Positions 6,069-13,895 of a stretch of DNA of 13,972 nt are shown one piece after another; the first letter of the stretch is position 1; the number at the start of each line of letters is the position of its first letter. The position numbers and the translations under genes were made by a program. Source of the DNA: JBDSKH01 sp035556655. GTDB taxonomy: Bacteria; Actinomycetota; Actinomycetes; Actinomycetales; Microbacteriaceae. The stretch covers positions 1-13,972 of the forward strand of contig DATMFW010000056.1 of the NCBI GenBank assembly GCA_035556655.1. Direction: 5' to 3'. The notes under the pieces are model-generated. The model was not told where the DNA came from. It worked only from the letters and a program-made list of their open reading frames with translations, and searched no databases.

Positions 6069-7535
6069 CTACTGCACGGCGGCGGTCAGCCGGGCGACGT
6101 GATCCAGGATGCGGCGGTACAGGGGCCGCGACATCCACTCGTCGAGCGTGAGCTCGGTGCTGTGCGTGCGGTAGTCGTCCTCGATGGCGCGCAGCTGCTC
6201 GAGGAAGGTGCCGCCGCGCACCATCACCGACACCTCGAGGTCGAGGGTGAACGAGCGCATGTCGAGGTTCGATGACCCGATCACCGACACCTGGTCGTCG
6301 ATGGTGAAGTGCTTCGCGTGCAGGATCGTCGGCCGGGCGTACCGGAAGATGCGCACCCCGGCACGCAGCAGCTGCTCGTAGTACGAGCGCTGGGCGTGGA
6401 ACACGAAGAACTGGTCGCCGATCGCGCTCACGAACAGTTGCACATCGAGCCCCGACTGGGCCGCCGTGGTGATCGCGTACAACATCGAGTCGTCGGGCAC
6501 GAAGTACGGGCTGACCAGGATGATGCGCTCCTGCGCCGCGTAGACCAGCGAGTTGAACATGCGCAGGTTGTTCTCGCCGGGGAACCCCGGACCGGACGGC
6601 ACCACCTGGCAGTCGATGTCGCCGTCCCCGGTCTTGCGGGCCGGTGCCGCCTCGCGTTCGAGCAGGTCACCGGTCTCGCTGTACCAGTCGGTGAGGAACA
6701 GCGCGTCCAGTCCCGCGACCACCGGCCCCTCGAACCGCACCATGTAGTCCTTCCACTGCAACCCGCGTCGCCGGTTACCGCGCTTCTGGTACGGGGGCTC
6801 GATGATGTTCTGCGACCCGGTGAAGCCGACCTCGCCGTCGATGATGAGCAGCTTGCGGTGGTTGCGCAGGTCGGGCCGCTGGATGAGCAGCCGCCACGGC
6901 TGGAACGGCAGCATCAGGTGCCAGCGCACTCCCGACCGCTTCAACCACCGGATGGTGCGGCGATACCCGGGGTAGGGGAAGTTGCCGAGGTGGTCCAGCA
7001 GCACCCGCACCTTGACGCCGCGGTCGTGCGCCGCCTGCAGTGCGTCGAAGAACGGCTGTGTCGTGGTGTCGAGCGACAGGATGTAGAACTCGGCGTGGAT
7101 GGTCTTCTCGGCCGCCTCGATCTCGGCGACCATGTGGTCGAGCGAGGCCTGGTTGTCGGCCCACATCTCGGCGGTGTTGCCGCCGACGAGGGGCATCGAC
7201 CCCAGCTTGCGGTTCAGCTCGACGATCGGCTCGAGCCACGGCGGCCAGGGCGGGTCGCGCTGGACGCGGTCGAAGCCCTCCGTGGTCTCGAGGATGTACT
7301 CGTTCACCTCACGCTGCCGGCGCCGCCGGTTGCGGGGCAGGCGTGCCCGGCCGAACATCAGGAACAGCAGGATTCCGACGTAGGGCTGGAAGAAGATCAG
7401 CAGCAGCCAGGCCAGCGCCGTCTGCGGCCGGCGGTTGCGCGGCACGAACACCAGTGCGAAGACCCGGATCGCGATGTCGAGCACCAGCGCGACCACGCCG
7501 AGGGCGATCGCGACGGGCTCGGGCAGGGGCAGCAT
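6069..7535 (-). CDS. cls: Cardiolipin synthase (phospholipase D family)
   Basis: A 488-residue membrane protein of the phospholipase D superfamily, expected to make cardiolipin. Two hydrophobic segments lie at about residues 8-31 and 39-62, followed by a basic stretch (RARLPRNRRRRQR). Two HKD catalytic motifs are present: HRKLLIID (226-233) followed by GSQN (240-243), and HAKHFTID (406-413) followed by GSSN (420-423). Both have the His, Lys and Asp intact. Length and domain order match bacterial ClsA-type enzymes. The ATG is 35 bp from the yajQ stop on the same strand, so the two could be co-transcribed, though a hairpin lies between them. No ribosome-binding site is visible before the ATG. 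Confidence 0.93.
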   Translation of the reverse strand: MLPLPEPVAIALGVVALVLDIAIRVFALVFVPRNRRPQTALAWLLLIFFQPYVGILLFLMFGRARLPRNRRRRQREVNEYILETTEGFDRVQRDPPWPPWLEPIVELNRKLGSMPLVGGNTAEMWADNQASLDHMVAEIEAAEKTIHAEFYILSLDTTTQPFFDALQAAHDRGVKVRVLLDHLGNFPYPGYRRTIRWLKRSGVRWHLMLPFQPWRLLIQRPDLRNHRKLLIIDGEVGFTGSQNIIEPPYQKRGNRRRGLQWKDYMVRFEGPVVAGLDALFLTDWYSETGDLLEREAAPARKTGDGDIDCQVVPSGPGFPGENNLRMFNSLVYAAQERIILVSPYFVPDDSMLYAITTAAQSGLDVQLFVSAIGDQFFVFHAQRSYYEQLLRAGVRIFRYARPTILHAKHFTIDDQVSVIGSSNLDMRSFTLDLEVSVMVRGGTFLEQLRAIEDDYRTHSTELTLDEWMSRPLYRRILDHVARLTAAVQ

Positions 7536-7544
7536 GGACCCAGT

Positions 7545-7561
7545 GTGGCGTACGGCGCCAC
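7545..7561 (-). terminator. Hairpin between yajQ and cls
   Basis: GTGGCG (7545-7550), five-base loop, CGCCAC (7556-7561) form a perfect 6-bp stem in the 35-bp gap after yajQ. No T-tract follows on the minus strand. It may be a weak terminator of yajQ or a structured leader of cls. Confidence 0.3.
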
Positions 7562-7570
7562 CCGCGGGGC

Positions 7571-8059
7571 TCAGCGCATGTTCACGAATTGCAGCGCCAC
7601 ATCCAGGTCTTTGCCTTTCAGCAGCGCGATGACGGCCTGCAGGTCGTCGCGGCTCTTGGACTGCACCCGCAGCTCGTCACCCTGGATCTGGCTCTTGACG
7701 CTCTTGGGGCCCTCGTCGCGGATGATCTTGGCGATCTTCTTGGCGTCGTCGCTGCCGATGCCGTTCTTCATGGCGGCCTCGATGCGGTACTCCTTACCGC
7801 TCGCGAACGGGGCTCCGGCGTCGAGCGAGCGCAGCGAGATTCCGCGCTTGATGAGCTTCTGCTCGAACACCTCGAGCACGGCCTTCACCCGTTCCTCGGC
7901 GTTCGCCTTCATCAGGATCTTCTCGCCGCTGAACTCGATCGAGGCTCCGACGTTCTTGAAGTCGTAGCGCTGGGCGATCTCCTTCTGCGCCTGGCTGAGG
8001 GCGTTCTGGGTCTCCATCGGGTCGACCTTGCTGACGATATCGAAAGAGGAATCTGCCAT
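7571..8059 (-). CDS. yajQ: YajQ family (DUF520) nucleotide-binding protein
   Basis: A 162-residue protein that matches YajQ from end to end. It begins MADSSFDIVSKVDPMETQNA and contains QRYDFKNVGASIEFSG (30-45) and KIIRDEGPKSVKSQIQGDEL (111-130), followed by VQSKSRDDLQAVI (132-144). The family has two ferredoxin-like domains; members bind nucleotides, and some bind cyclic di-GMP and act as regulators. No enzymatic role is known from sequence. The frame stays open upstream into the neighbouring divergent gene, but homology begins at the ATG at 8059, which has TACCAT six bases before it. Leaderless transcription and possible read-through into cls are inferred. Confidence 0.93.
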   Translation of the reverse strand: MADSSFDIVSKVDPMETQNALSQAQKEIAQRYDFKNVGASIEFSGEKILMKANAEERVKAVLEVFEQKLIKRGISLRSLDAGAPFASGKEYRIEAAMKNGIGSDDAKKIAKIIRDEGPKSVKSQIQGDELRVQSKSRDDLQAVIALLKGKDLDVALQFVNMR

Positions 8060-8065
8060 GCCGCC

Positions 8066-8071
8066 ATGGTA
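8066..8071 (-). promoter_or_regulatory. Candidate -10 (TACCAT) for leaderless yajQ
   Basis: On the minus strand TACCAT ends 6 nt before the yajQ ATG. Only 22 bp separate the start codons of yajQ and its divergent neighbour, leaving little room for two promoters and two ribosome-binding sites. On the plus strand TAGACA (8070-8075) ends 6 nt before ATG 8082 and shares the T-A at 8070-8071; it lacks the final T of TANNNT, so that second promoter is less certain. Confidence 0.5.
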
Positions 8072-8081
8072 GACACGTTCG

Positions 8082-8846
8082 ATGCGCAGCCCGAGGACCG
8101 TCGCCATCCTGGCGGTGGGGGCGGCGATGGGACTCGTCGCGATCATCGCGTTCGTGCTGGTGGTGCTGTCGCCGAATCCTCCGATCGAGCCCGTCGAGAC
8201 CCCGCCCGCGCCGGCGTCCGCCGCCTGGGCGCCTCCCGCCGCACCGCCGCCTGCCGCGATCGACCCGGCCGCCGGGGTCCAGAACCGGGTGGATGCGGAA
8301 TGGGCCGCGCAGACGGCCGCGGCCACCGGCATCCCGGTTCGCGCGCTCGTGGCGTACGCCGGGGCTGCCATGGTGAAGGCGCAGCAGATGCCCGAGTGCG
8401 GATTGTCGTGGTCGACCCTGGCCGGCGTCGGCAAGATCGAGAGCGACCACGGCAGACACGGCGGGTCGTCGCTGGATGAGAACGGCACCGCCGTCCCGGG
8501 CATCTTCGGCATCGCCCTCGACGGCGTGACGACGGCGCACGTGCCCGACAGCGACGACGGCGAGATCGACGGCGACCCGGAGAGCGATCGCGCCGTCGGT
8601 CCGATGCAGCTGATCCCGCAGACGTGGCGCAACTGGCACATCGACGGGGGCGCCGACGGCGTCGAGGACCCGCAGAACATCGACGACGCCGCGGTCGCGG
8701 CGGCGAACTACCTCTGCCGGTCGTCGATCGGGATGGACACCCAGGAGGGCTGGCGGGCGGCGATCTCGGCCTATAACTCCTCGGACACCTACCTCGCGAA
8801 CGTCGCCGCGGCGGCCGTGGCATACACGGAGGCCGCCGACGGGTAA
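8082..8846 (+). CDS. Membrane-anchored lytic transglycosylase-like protein
   Basis: A 254-residue exported protein with a lysozyme-like transglycosylase domain, expected to cut peptidoglycan glycan strands outside the membrane. A short basic start (MRSPR) leads into a hydrophobic anchor (about 7-30), then a Pro/Ala-rich linker (31-63). The catalytic domain contains GVGKIESDHG (115-124, Glu120 as likely catalytic acid), GPMQLIPQTWR (173-183), and SAYNSS (229-234). Cys106 and Cys212 could form a disulfide. The anchor has no Ala-X-Ala cleavage site that stands out, so it may stay tethered. ATG 8082 is the natural start, 22 bp from divergent yajQ. The TAA stop overlaps the -10 of tRNA-Tyr. Other cell-wall genes, the two M23 peptidases, lie 1-2 kb downstream. 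Confidence 0.87.
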   Translation: MRSPRTVAILAVGAAMGLVAIIAFVLVVLSPNPPIEPVETPPAPASAAWAPPAAPPPAAIDPAAGVQNRVDAEWAAQTAAATGIPVRALVAYAGAAMVKAQQMPECGLSWSTLAGVGKIESDHGRHGGSSLDENGTAVPGIFGIALDGVTTAHVPDSDDGEIDGDPESDRAVGPMQLIPQTWRNWHIDGGADGVEDPQNIDDAAVAAANYLCRSSIGMDTQEGWRAAISAYNSSDTYLANVAAAAVAYTEAADG

Positions 8847-8849
8847 CAT
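8844..8849 (+). promoter_or_regulatory. -10 element (TAACAT) for tRNA-Tyr
   Basis: TAACAT includes the TAA stop codon of the preceding gene. It lies 22 bp before the mature tRNA. The 13 bases TAACATTGTCGAG (8844-8856) recur exactly at 10740-10752 before the second M23 gene. Confidence 0.55.
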
Positions 8850-8855
8850 TGTCGA

Positions 8856-8869
8856 GCGCGTTCGCGCGC
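8856..8869 (+). other. Small hairpin in the tRNA-Tyr 5' leader
   Basis: GCGCG, loop TTCG, CGCGC: a perfect 5-bp stem with a UUCG tetraloop, ending two bases before the mature 5' end of the tRNA. It could influence RNase P processing or leader stability. This is seen in sequence; function is inferred. Confidence 0.45.
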
Positions 8870-8871
8870 AT

Positions 8872-8953
8872 GGCGAGTTACCCAAGCGGCCAAAGGGATC
8901 TGACTGTAAATCAGACTGCTCTGCATTCGGGGGTTCGAATCCCTCACTCGCCA
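8872..8953 (+). tRNA. tRNA-Tyr (anticodon GTA)
   Basis: The acceptor stem is GGCGAGT (8872-8878) with ACTCGCC (8946-8952) and discriminator A. The anticodon stem is TCTGA/TCAGA with GTA at 8906-8908. The long variable arm is as expected for a class II bacterial tRNA-Tyr, and the T loop is GGTTCGAATCC. The full CCA end is not encoded. Length is 82 nt. The IMPase-like gene starts only 18 nt downstream. Confidence 0.95.
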
Positions 8954-8971
8954 CCCTGATTGACTGAGCGC

Positions 8972-9787
8972 ATGAGCGAACTCCTCGACCTCGCCACCTC
9001 GATCGCCCGCGAGGCGGGCGAGCTCGCCGCGCGCCGTCGCCGTGAGGGCGTCCAGGTCGCCGACACCAAGTCGACCATCGTCGACGTCGTCACCGAAGCC
9101 GACCGCGAGGTCGAGCGCCTCATCCGTGAGCGCCTCGCCGCCGCGCGACCCCAGGACGGCATCCTCGGCGAGGAGGGCGGCGGCACCTCCGGCACCAGCG
9201 GCCTCACCTGGGTCGTCGACCCGATCGACGGCACCACGAACTACCTCTACGGCATCCCGCACTACGCCGTCAGCATCGCGGTCGTCGAGGGTGAACCCGA
9301 CCCCCAGACCTGGGCGGATGCGGTGGGCGTCGTCCACAATCCGGCCAGCGGCGAGCTGTTCGCGGCTTCGCGCGGCGGCGGGGCGACCCTCGACGGCACA
9401 CCGATCCGGGTCGCCGGACCCGTGCCGTTCGGGCAGGCCCTCATCGGTACCGGGTTCGCCTACGACTCGGTGATGCGCGGCATCCAGGGCGGGATCGTGA
9501 CCCGGCTTCTGCCCCAGGTGCGCGATATCCGGCGACAGGGCACCGCATCCCTCGATCTGGCGTTCGTCGCCTGCGGGCGGCTGAACGCGTTCTACGAACG
9601 CACCCTCAGCCCGTGGGACCACGCCGCCGGCGCGATCATCGCGCGGGAGGCCGGCGCGGTCGTGAAGGGACGGGGCGAGGCGGCTCCGGGGCGGGACCTC
9701 GTGCTCGCCGCGCACCCCGAACTGGCCGTACAGCTGGAAGCTGAGCTTGTGCTGTACGGGGTGGCCGAACCCCCGGTGCCTCGTTAA
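8972..9787 (+). CDS. Inositol monophosphatase family protein
   Basis: A 271-residue metal-dependent phosphatase of the inositol monophosphatase superfamily. Metal-binding residues are present: GEEGG (66-70, Glu67), DPIDGT (83-88), and WDHAAG (215-220, Asp216). TEADREVERLI (41-51) is the usual N-terminal helix. The substrate could be inositol phosphate, histidinol phosphate (HisN-like) or a related compound; sequence alone does not decide. ATG 8972 gives MSELLDLATSIAREAG, a typical start; an in-frame TTG at 8960 is possible but less likely. There is no ribosome-binding site and no promoter between tRNA-Tyr and the gene, so it may be expressed from the tRNA transcript. Its final codons and stop contain the promoter of the next gene. 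Confidence 0.9.
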   Translation: MSELLDLATSIAREAGELAARRRREGVQVADTKSTIVDVVTEADREVERLIRERLAAARPQDGILGEEGGGTSGTSGLTWVVDPIDGTTNYLYGIPHYAVSIAVVEGEPDPQTWADAVGVVHNPASGELFAASRGGGATLDGTPIRVAGPVPFGQALIGTGFAYDSVMRGIQGGIVTRLLPQVRDIRRQGTASLDLAFVACGRLNAFYERTLSPWDHAAGAIIAREAGAVVKGRGEAAPGRDLVLAAHPELAVQLEAELVLYGVAEPPVPR

Positions 9788-9792
9788 GATTG
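9755..9792 (+). promoter_or_regulatory. Promoter of the first M23 gene, conserved with the second
   Basis: TACGGGGTGG (9755-9764), 17 nt, then CGTTAAGATTG (9782-9792). The same two blocks with the same spacing precede the second M23 gene. TAAGAT (9785-9790) is a good -10 and includes the stop codon of the preceding gene. The upstream block sits in codons of that gene. Start of transcription near 9797 is inferred. Confidence 0.6.
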
Positions 9793-9828
9793 CCCAGTTG
9801 ACCTCATCCCCGGGGTAAGAGGAGCGTC

Positions 9829-10665
9829 ATGTCCGGTCGTCGTGCTCTCGAGCGCGGCGCCGAGCGACCCCTCGAAAAGCGCAAGAAGCCGAGCCCGCAG
9901 AAGCGCATCAAGGCCCTCACGAGCGAGAAGCCGCCGAAGCGCACCGCTCGCTCGAGCATCGGATCGAAGCTGCTCTCGCTCGGAGCCATGACCCTCGCCG
10001 CCGCCCTCGCGCTCGGCATGTCGGTGCCCGCGAGCCTGTTCGGCACCGCGGCCGATGCGATCTCCTCCGCCGTCGCCGAACCGGCGAGCACCGAGGCCGC
10101 CACCCTGCAGACCATCGAGGTCAGCGACACCATCGAGTCGACCTCGGCCGCGCGCGAGGAGTTCACCGCGCTGAGCTGGGCCGAGATGCTCGTGCTGAAA
10201 TACGGCACACGCGACTACACCTATTCGGCGACCGGCGGCTCGATCCGCTGGCCGTTCCCCCAGGCGGTGACGATCAGTTCCGGCTACGGCGAACGTGCCG
10301 CGCCGTGCAACGGCTGCTCGAGCATGCACATGGGGCTCGACTTCCAGCCGCCGAACAACTCGCCCATATTCGCGATCGCCGACGGCACCGTCGCCCTGCA
10401 CGAGGACGACCGCTGGGGCTACGGCAACCACGTCATCATCAACCACGGCGACCTGATCGGCACCGGCCAGAACATCACCACCCTCTACGCCCACATGCAG
10501 CACGGATCGGTGAACGTGCGCGCCGGCGACCCGGTGCATGTCGGGGACTTCCTCGGTCTCGTCGGCAGCACCGGCACGGCCACCGGCATCCATCTGCACT
10601 TCGAGGTGCTCGTCGACGGGGTGCAGGTCGACCCGTTCAAGTGGCTCAAGGCATACGCCAACTAG
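9829..10665 (+). CDS. Membrane-anchored M23 family (LytM-type) metallopeptidase, paralogue 1
   Basis: A 278-residue exported zinc endopeptidase expected to cleave peptidoglycan cross-bridges or stems. A basic cytoplasmic stretch (1-45) precedes a hydrophobic anchor (about 46-66). A juxtamembrane motif REEFTALSWAEMLVLKYGTR (109-128) follows, then the M23 domain (about 145-270). Zinc ligands are His167 and Asp171 in MHMGLDF, and His257 in HLHFEV; His222 in LYAHMQHG is the likely catalytic residue. All are intact. Cys160-x-x-Cys163 lies just before the first zinc ligand. AAGAGGAG (9817-9824), 4 nt before the ATG, is a strong ribosome-binding site. The gene is followed by a close paralogue in tandem. 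Autolysin or cell-separation functions are plausible, but the substrate is unknown. Confidence 0.9.
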   Translation: MSGRRALERGAERPLEKRKKPSPQKRIKALTSEKPPKRTARSSIGSKLLSLGAMTLAAALALGMSVPASLFGTAADAISSAVAEPASTEAATLQTIEVSDTIESTSAAREEFTALSWAEMLVLKYGTRDYTYSATGGSIRWPFPQAVTISSGYGERAAPCNGCSSMHMGLDFQPPNNSPIFAIADGTVALHEDDRWGYGNHVIINHGDLIGTGQNITTLYAHMQHGSVNVRAGDPVHVGDFLGLVGSTGTATGIHLHFEVLVDGVQVDPFKWLKAYAN

Positions 10666-10709
10666 CGGTCACGGGCACGCCCAGGCTGAGAAAGTGCCTG
10701 TAACGCGTA

Positions 10710-10747
10710 TACGGGGTGGTTCGGTCGTTGCCATTTCGTTAACATTG
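10710..10747 (+). promoter_or_regulatory. Promoter of the second M23 gene
   Basis: TACGGGGTGG (10710-10719), 17 nt, then CGTTAACATTG (10737-10747) match the block before the first M23 gene except for one base. TAACAT (10740-10745) is a plausible -10. Alternatively the paired blocks, G-rich and CGTT-containing, could be read by an ECF-type sigma factor. The predicted transcript leader is about 80 nt. Confidence 0.6.
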
Positions 10748-10761
10748 TCGAGTTCGACTTC

Positions 10762-10824
10762 CGCATCGCCGGACCCCAGCGATGCGAAATACCCGACCGG
10801 GGCGCTCGCTGAGCTGTGAGCGCC
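10762..10824 (+). promoter_or_regulatory. Two-hairpin 5' leader of the second M23 gene
   Basis: Hairpin 1 is CGCATCGC (10762-10769), 9-nt loop, GCGATGCG (10779-10786), a perfect 8-bp stem. Hairpin 2 is GGCGCTC (10801-10807), 10-nt loop, GAGCGCC (10818-10824), a perfect 7-bp stem that ends exactly where the GAGGAG ribosome-binding site (10825-10830) begins. The first M23 gene has a shorter leader without these. This may be a cis-regulatory RNA. It does not look to me like a known riboswitch. Confidence 0.5.
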
Positions 10825-10834
10825 GAGGAGCACG

Positions 10835-11893
10835 ATGACCGATCACTCGCGGCGGTCCGCCGACGAGCCCGGTGACCCCGGCGTGCTCGAGATGCTGGGG
10901 TTCTCCGCCCCCGCAGCACCTCCGGCACCGCGACCCGGTCCCCTCGAGTCGGAGCTTCCGCCGCACGCGCGCGCGCCGATCGAGGTGCCGGCCGTCGCAT
11001 CCAGCCGGCGTGAAGCGCGCGCTCTCGAGGCGCGCCCGTCGCGCACCTCGCCCGAGCGGCGCATCCGCAAGGTGCAGAAGAGCTACGCCAAGAAGCCCGT
11101 CGGTCGCCGTACCGCCGTCGTGCCGGTCGCGTCGAGTTCCTCGCGGCGACCGGTGTCGCGGGCCCGCACCATCGGGTCGCGCATCCTCTCCGTCGCGGCC
11201 ATGATCTTCGCGGGCGCGCTCGCCGTCGGGATGTCGGTGCCCGCCAACGCGTTCGGCACGCTGCCCAGCATCGGCAGCGACCTGCTCACCGCCACCACCA
11301 CGACCCAGGCCGACAAGGCCGTCGCCGGGCAGACCCTCGACGTCGCCGCCGACGCCGCCGGCGCCGACGCGGCGCGCGACGAGTACACGGTCACCTCGTG
11401 GGCCGAGATGCTGCGCCTGCAGTACGGCACCCGCGACTACTCGTACGAGATGGGCGACCCGAACGGGCCGATCCGCTGGCCGTTCCCGTACCCGGTGCCG
11501 ATCAGCTCCGGATTCGGAGAGCGCAACGCTCCCTGCCGCGGCTGCTCGAGCATGCACATGGGCCTCGACTTCACGCCGGGTGAGGGCGCCCCGATCTACG
11601 CCATGGCGACGGGCACCGTCGTGGAGTCGAAAGACGACGCGTACGGCTACGGTAACCACGTGATCATCGACCACGGCAACCTGCTGGGCAATGGCACCAA
11701 CATCAAGAGCCTCTACGCCCACATGCAGCACGGATCGACCGCGTTGCGCGTCGGCGACACCATCGAGGTGGGCGACTTCATCGGCACCGTCGGCATGACG
11801 GGGACCGCGACGGGCAACCATCTGCACTTCGAGGTGCACGTCAACGACGCGCAGGTCGACCCGTTCGCCTGGTTGCAGACGAATACGAAGTAG
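10835..11893 (+). CDS. Membrane-anchored M23 family (LytM-type) metallopeptidase, paralogue 2
   Basis: A 352-residue paralogue of the preceding gene. It has a long cytoplasmic N-terminus (1-112) that is Pro/Ala/Ser-rich and then Arg/Lys-rich, a hydrophobic anchor (about 113-135), and the same juxtamembrane motif, SWAEMLRLQYGTRDY (188-202). The M23 domain has His241, Asp245, His296 and His331 intact, and the same Cys-x-Gly-Cys pair (234, 237). From the juxtamembrane motif to the end the two proteins are about 60% identical by eye; the N-terminal tails do not align. The start is ATG 10835, 4 nt after GAGGAG. It has its own promoter and structured leader, so the two paralogues may be controlled partly separately. 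Downstream lies a palindromic element. Confidence 0.9.
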   Translation: MTDHSRRSADEPGDPGVLEMLGFSAPAAPPAPRPGPLESELPPHARAPIEVPAVASSRREARALEARPSRTSPERRIRKVQKSYAKKPVGRRTAVVPVASSSSRRPVSRARTIGSRILSVAAMIFAGALAVGMSVPANAFGTLPSIGSDLLTATTTTQADKAVAGQTLDVAADAAGADAARDEYTVTSWAEMLRLQYGTRDYSYEMGDPNGPIRWPFPYPVPISSGFGERNAPCRGCSSMHMGLDFTPGEGAPIYAMATGTVVESKDDAYGYGNHVIIDHGNLLGNGTNIKSLYAHMQHGSTALRVGDTIEVGDFIGTVGMTGTATGNHLHFEVHVNDAQVDPFAWLQTNTK

Positions 11894-11908
11894 TCAGCGG
11901 GGCTCGAG

Positions 11909-11944
11909 GGTCTCGATACGCCGCTTTGCGGCTACTCGACCACC
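11909..11944 (+). repeat. Interspersed palindromic element, complete copy
   Basis: GGTCTCGATACG (11909-11920), a centre containing the small hairpin CCGC-TTT-GCGG, and GCTACTCGACCACC (11931-11944). Both outer blocks are identical to the copy at the end of ppk2, in opposite orientation. It lies between the convergent second M23 gene and GH13 gene and may help end transcription. Confidence 0.8.
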
Positions 11945-11957
11945 GAGGGCTTCGCGG

Positions 11958-13601
<1,644 letters not shown>

Positions 13602-13607
13602 CGGGAG

Positions 13608-13613
13608 AGCCTA
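13608..13613 (-). promoter_or_regulatory. Candidate -10 (TAGGCT) for leaderless GH13 gene
   Basis: On the minus strand TAGGCT is followed by 6 nt and then the GTG start, the same hexamer and spacing as at menF. It directly abuts the palindromic operator candidate. Confidence 0.5.
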
Positions 13614-13627
13614 TCGAATCGATTCGA
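13614..13627. promoter_or_regulatory. Candidate LacI-family operator
   Basis: TCGAATCGATTCGA is a perfect 14-bp palindrome with the central CG typical of LacI-family operators. It sits immediately upstream of the -10 of the GH13 gene, in the -35/-10 spacer, where a repressor would block RNA polymerase. The link to a sugar-responsive regulator is inference. Confidence 0.55.
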
Positions 13628-13738
13628 CCCGCGCGTCGCGGTGGTCGGCGTGCACTTCTGACTAGTCCCGGATGCGACCACCGTCGACAAGCGCACTCTC
13701 ACCTCGAGAGGGTGGCCGGGTCGCGCCCCGCTCGGTGT

Positions 13739-13744
13739 TAGGAT
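13739..13744 (+). promoter_or_regulatory. Candidate -10 (TAGGAT) for the tRNA-Thr/tRNA-Met cluster
   Basis: TAGGAT lies 36 bp before the mature tRNA-Thr and directly after GTG-T, resembling the other -10 elements here. The rest of the 179-bp gap between the GH13 gene and tRNA-Thr holds only the GH13 promoter and operator; I see no gene in it. Confidence 0.45.
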
Positions 13745-13780
13745 CGTTCGGTTGCCGTGCGCTGATGGCGCAGACGGTGC

Positions 13781-13852
<72 letters not shown>

Positions 13853-13895
13853 CGAGAGCTCTTGTCGGTGCTGCTGGCGGCGGTGGGAGTTCCGT

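Noticed and set aside
4435..6138. 567-codon minus-strand open frame across fprA
   Set aside because: Antisense shadow of fprA with His/Arg/Val-rich composition and no family match; fprA on the plus strand is convincing.
6309..7967. 552-codon plus-strand open frame across cls and yajQ
   Set aside because: It crosses two well-supported minus-strand genes and their gap, and has shadow-like composition.
8060..8680. Upstream extension of the yajQ reading frame
   Set aside because: The extension overlaps the divergent transglycosylase gene and has no YajQ homology; the true family start is ATG 8059.
8960..8971. TTG start for the IMPase gene
   Set aside because: The added MTER residues are not typical of the family, and the ATG at 8972 gives the usual N-terminus.
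10700..10713. MtrA-type box (GTAAC direct repeat) before the second M23 gene
   Set aside because: GTAAC is followed by GTATAC with a 2-nt gap, not a regular spaced direct repeat, and it is not conserved before the first M23 gene.
10753..10834. Cyclic di-AMP (ydaO-type) riboswitch in the leader
   Set aside because: The leader is too short and I could not find the conserved core; it is kept only as an unnamed structured leader.
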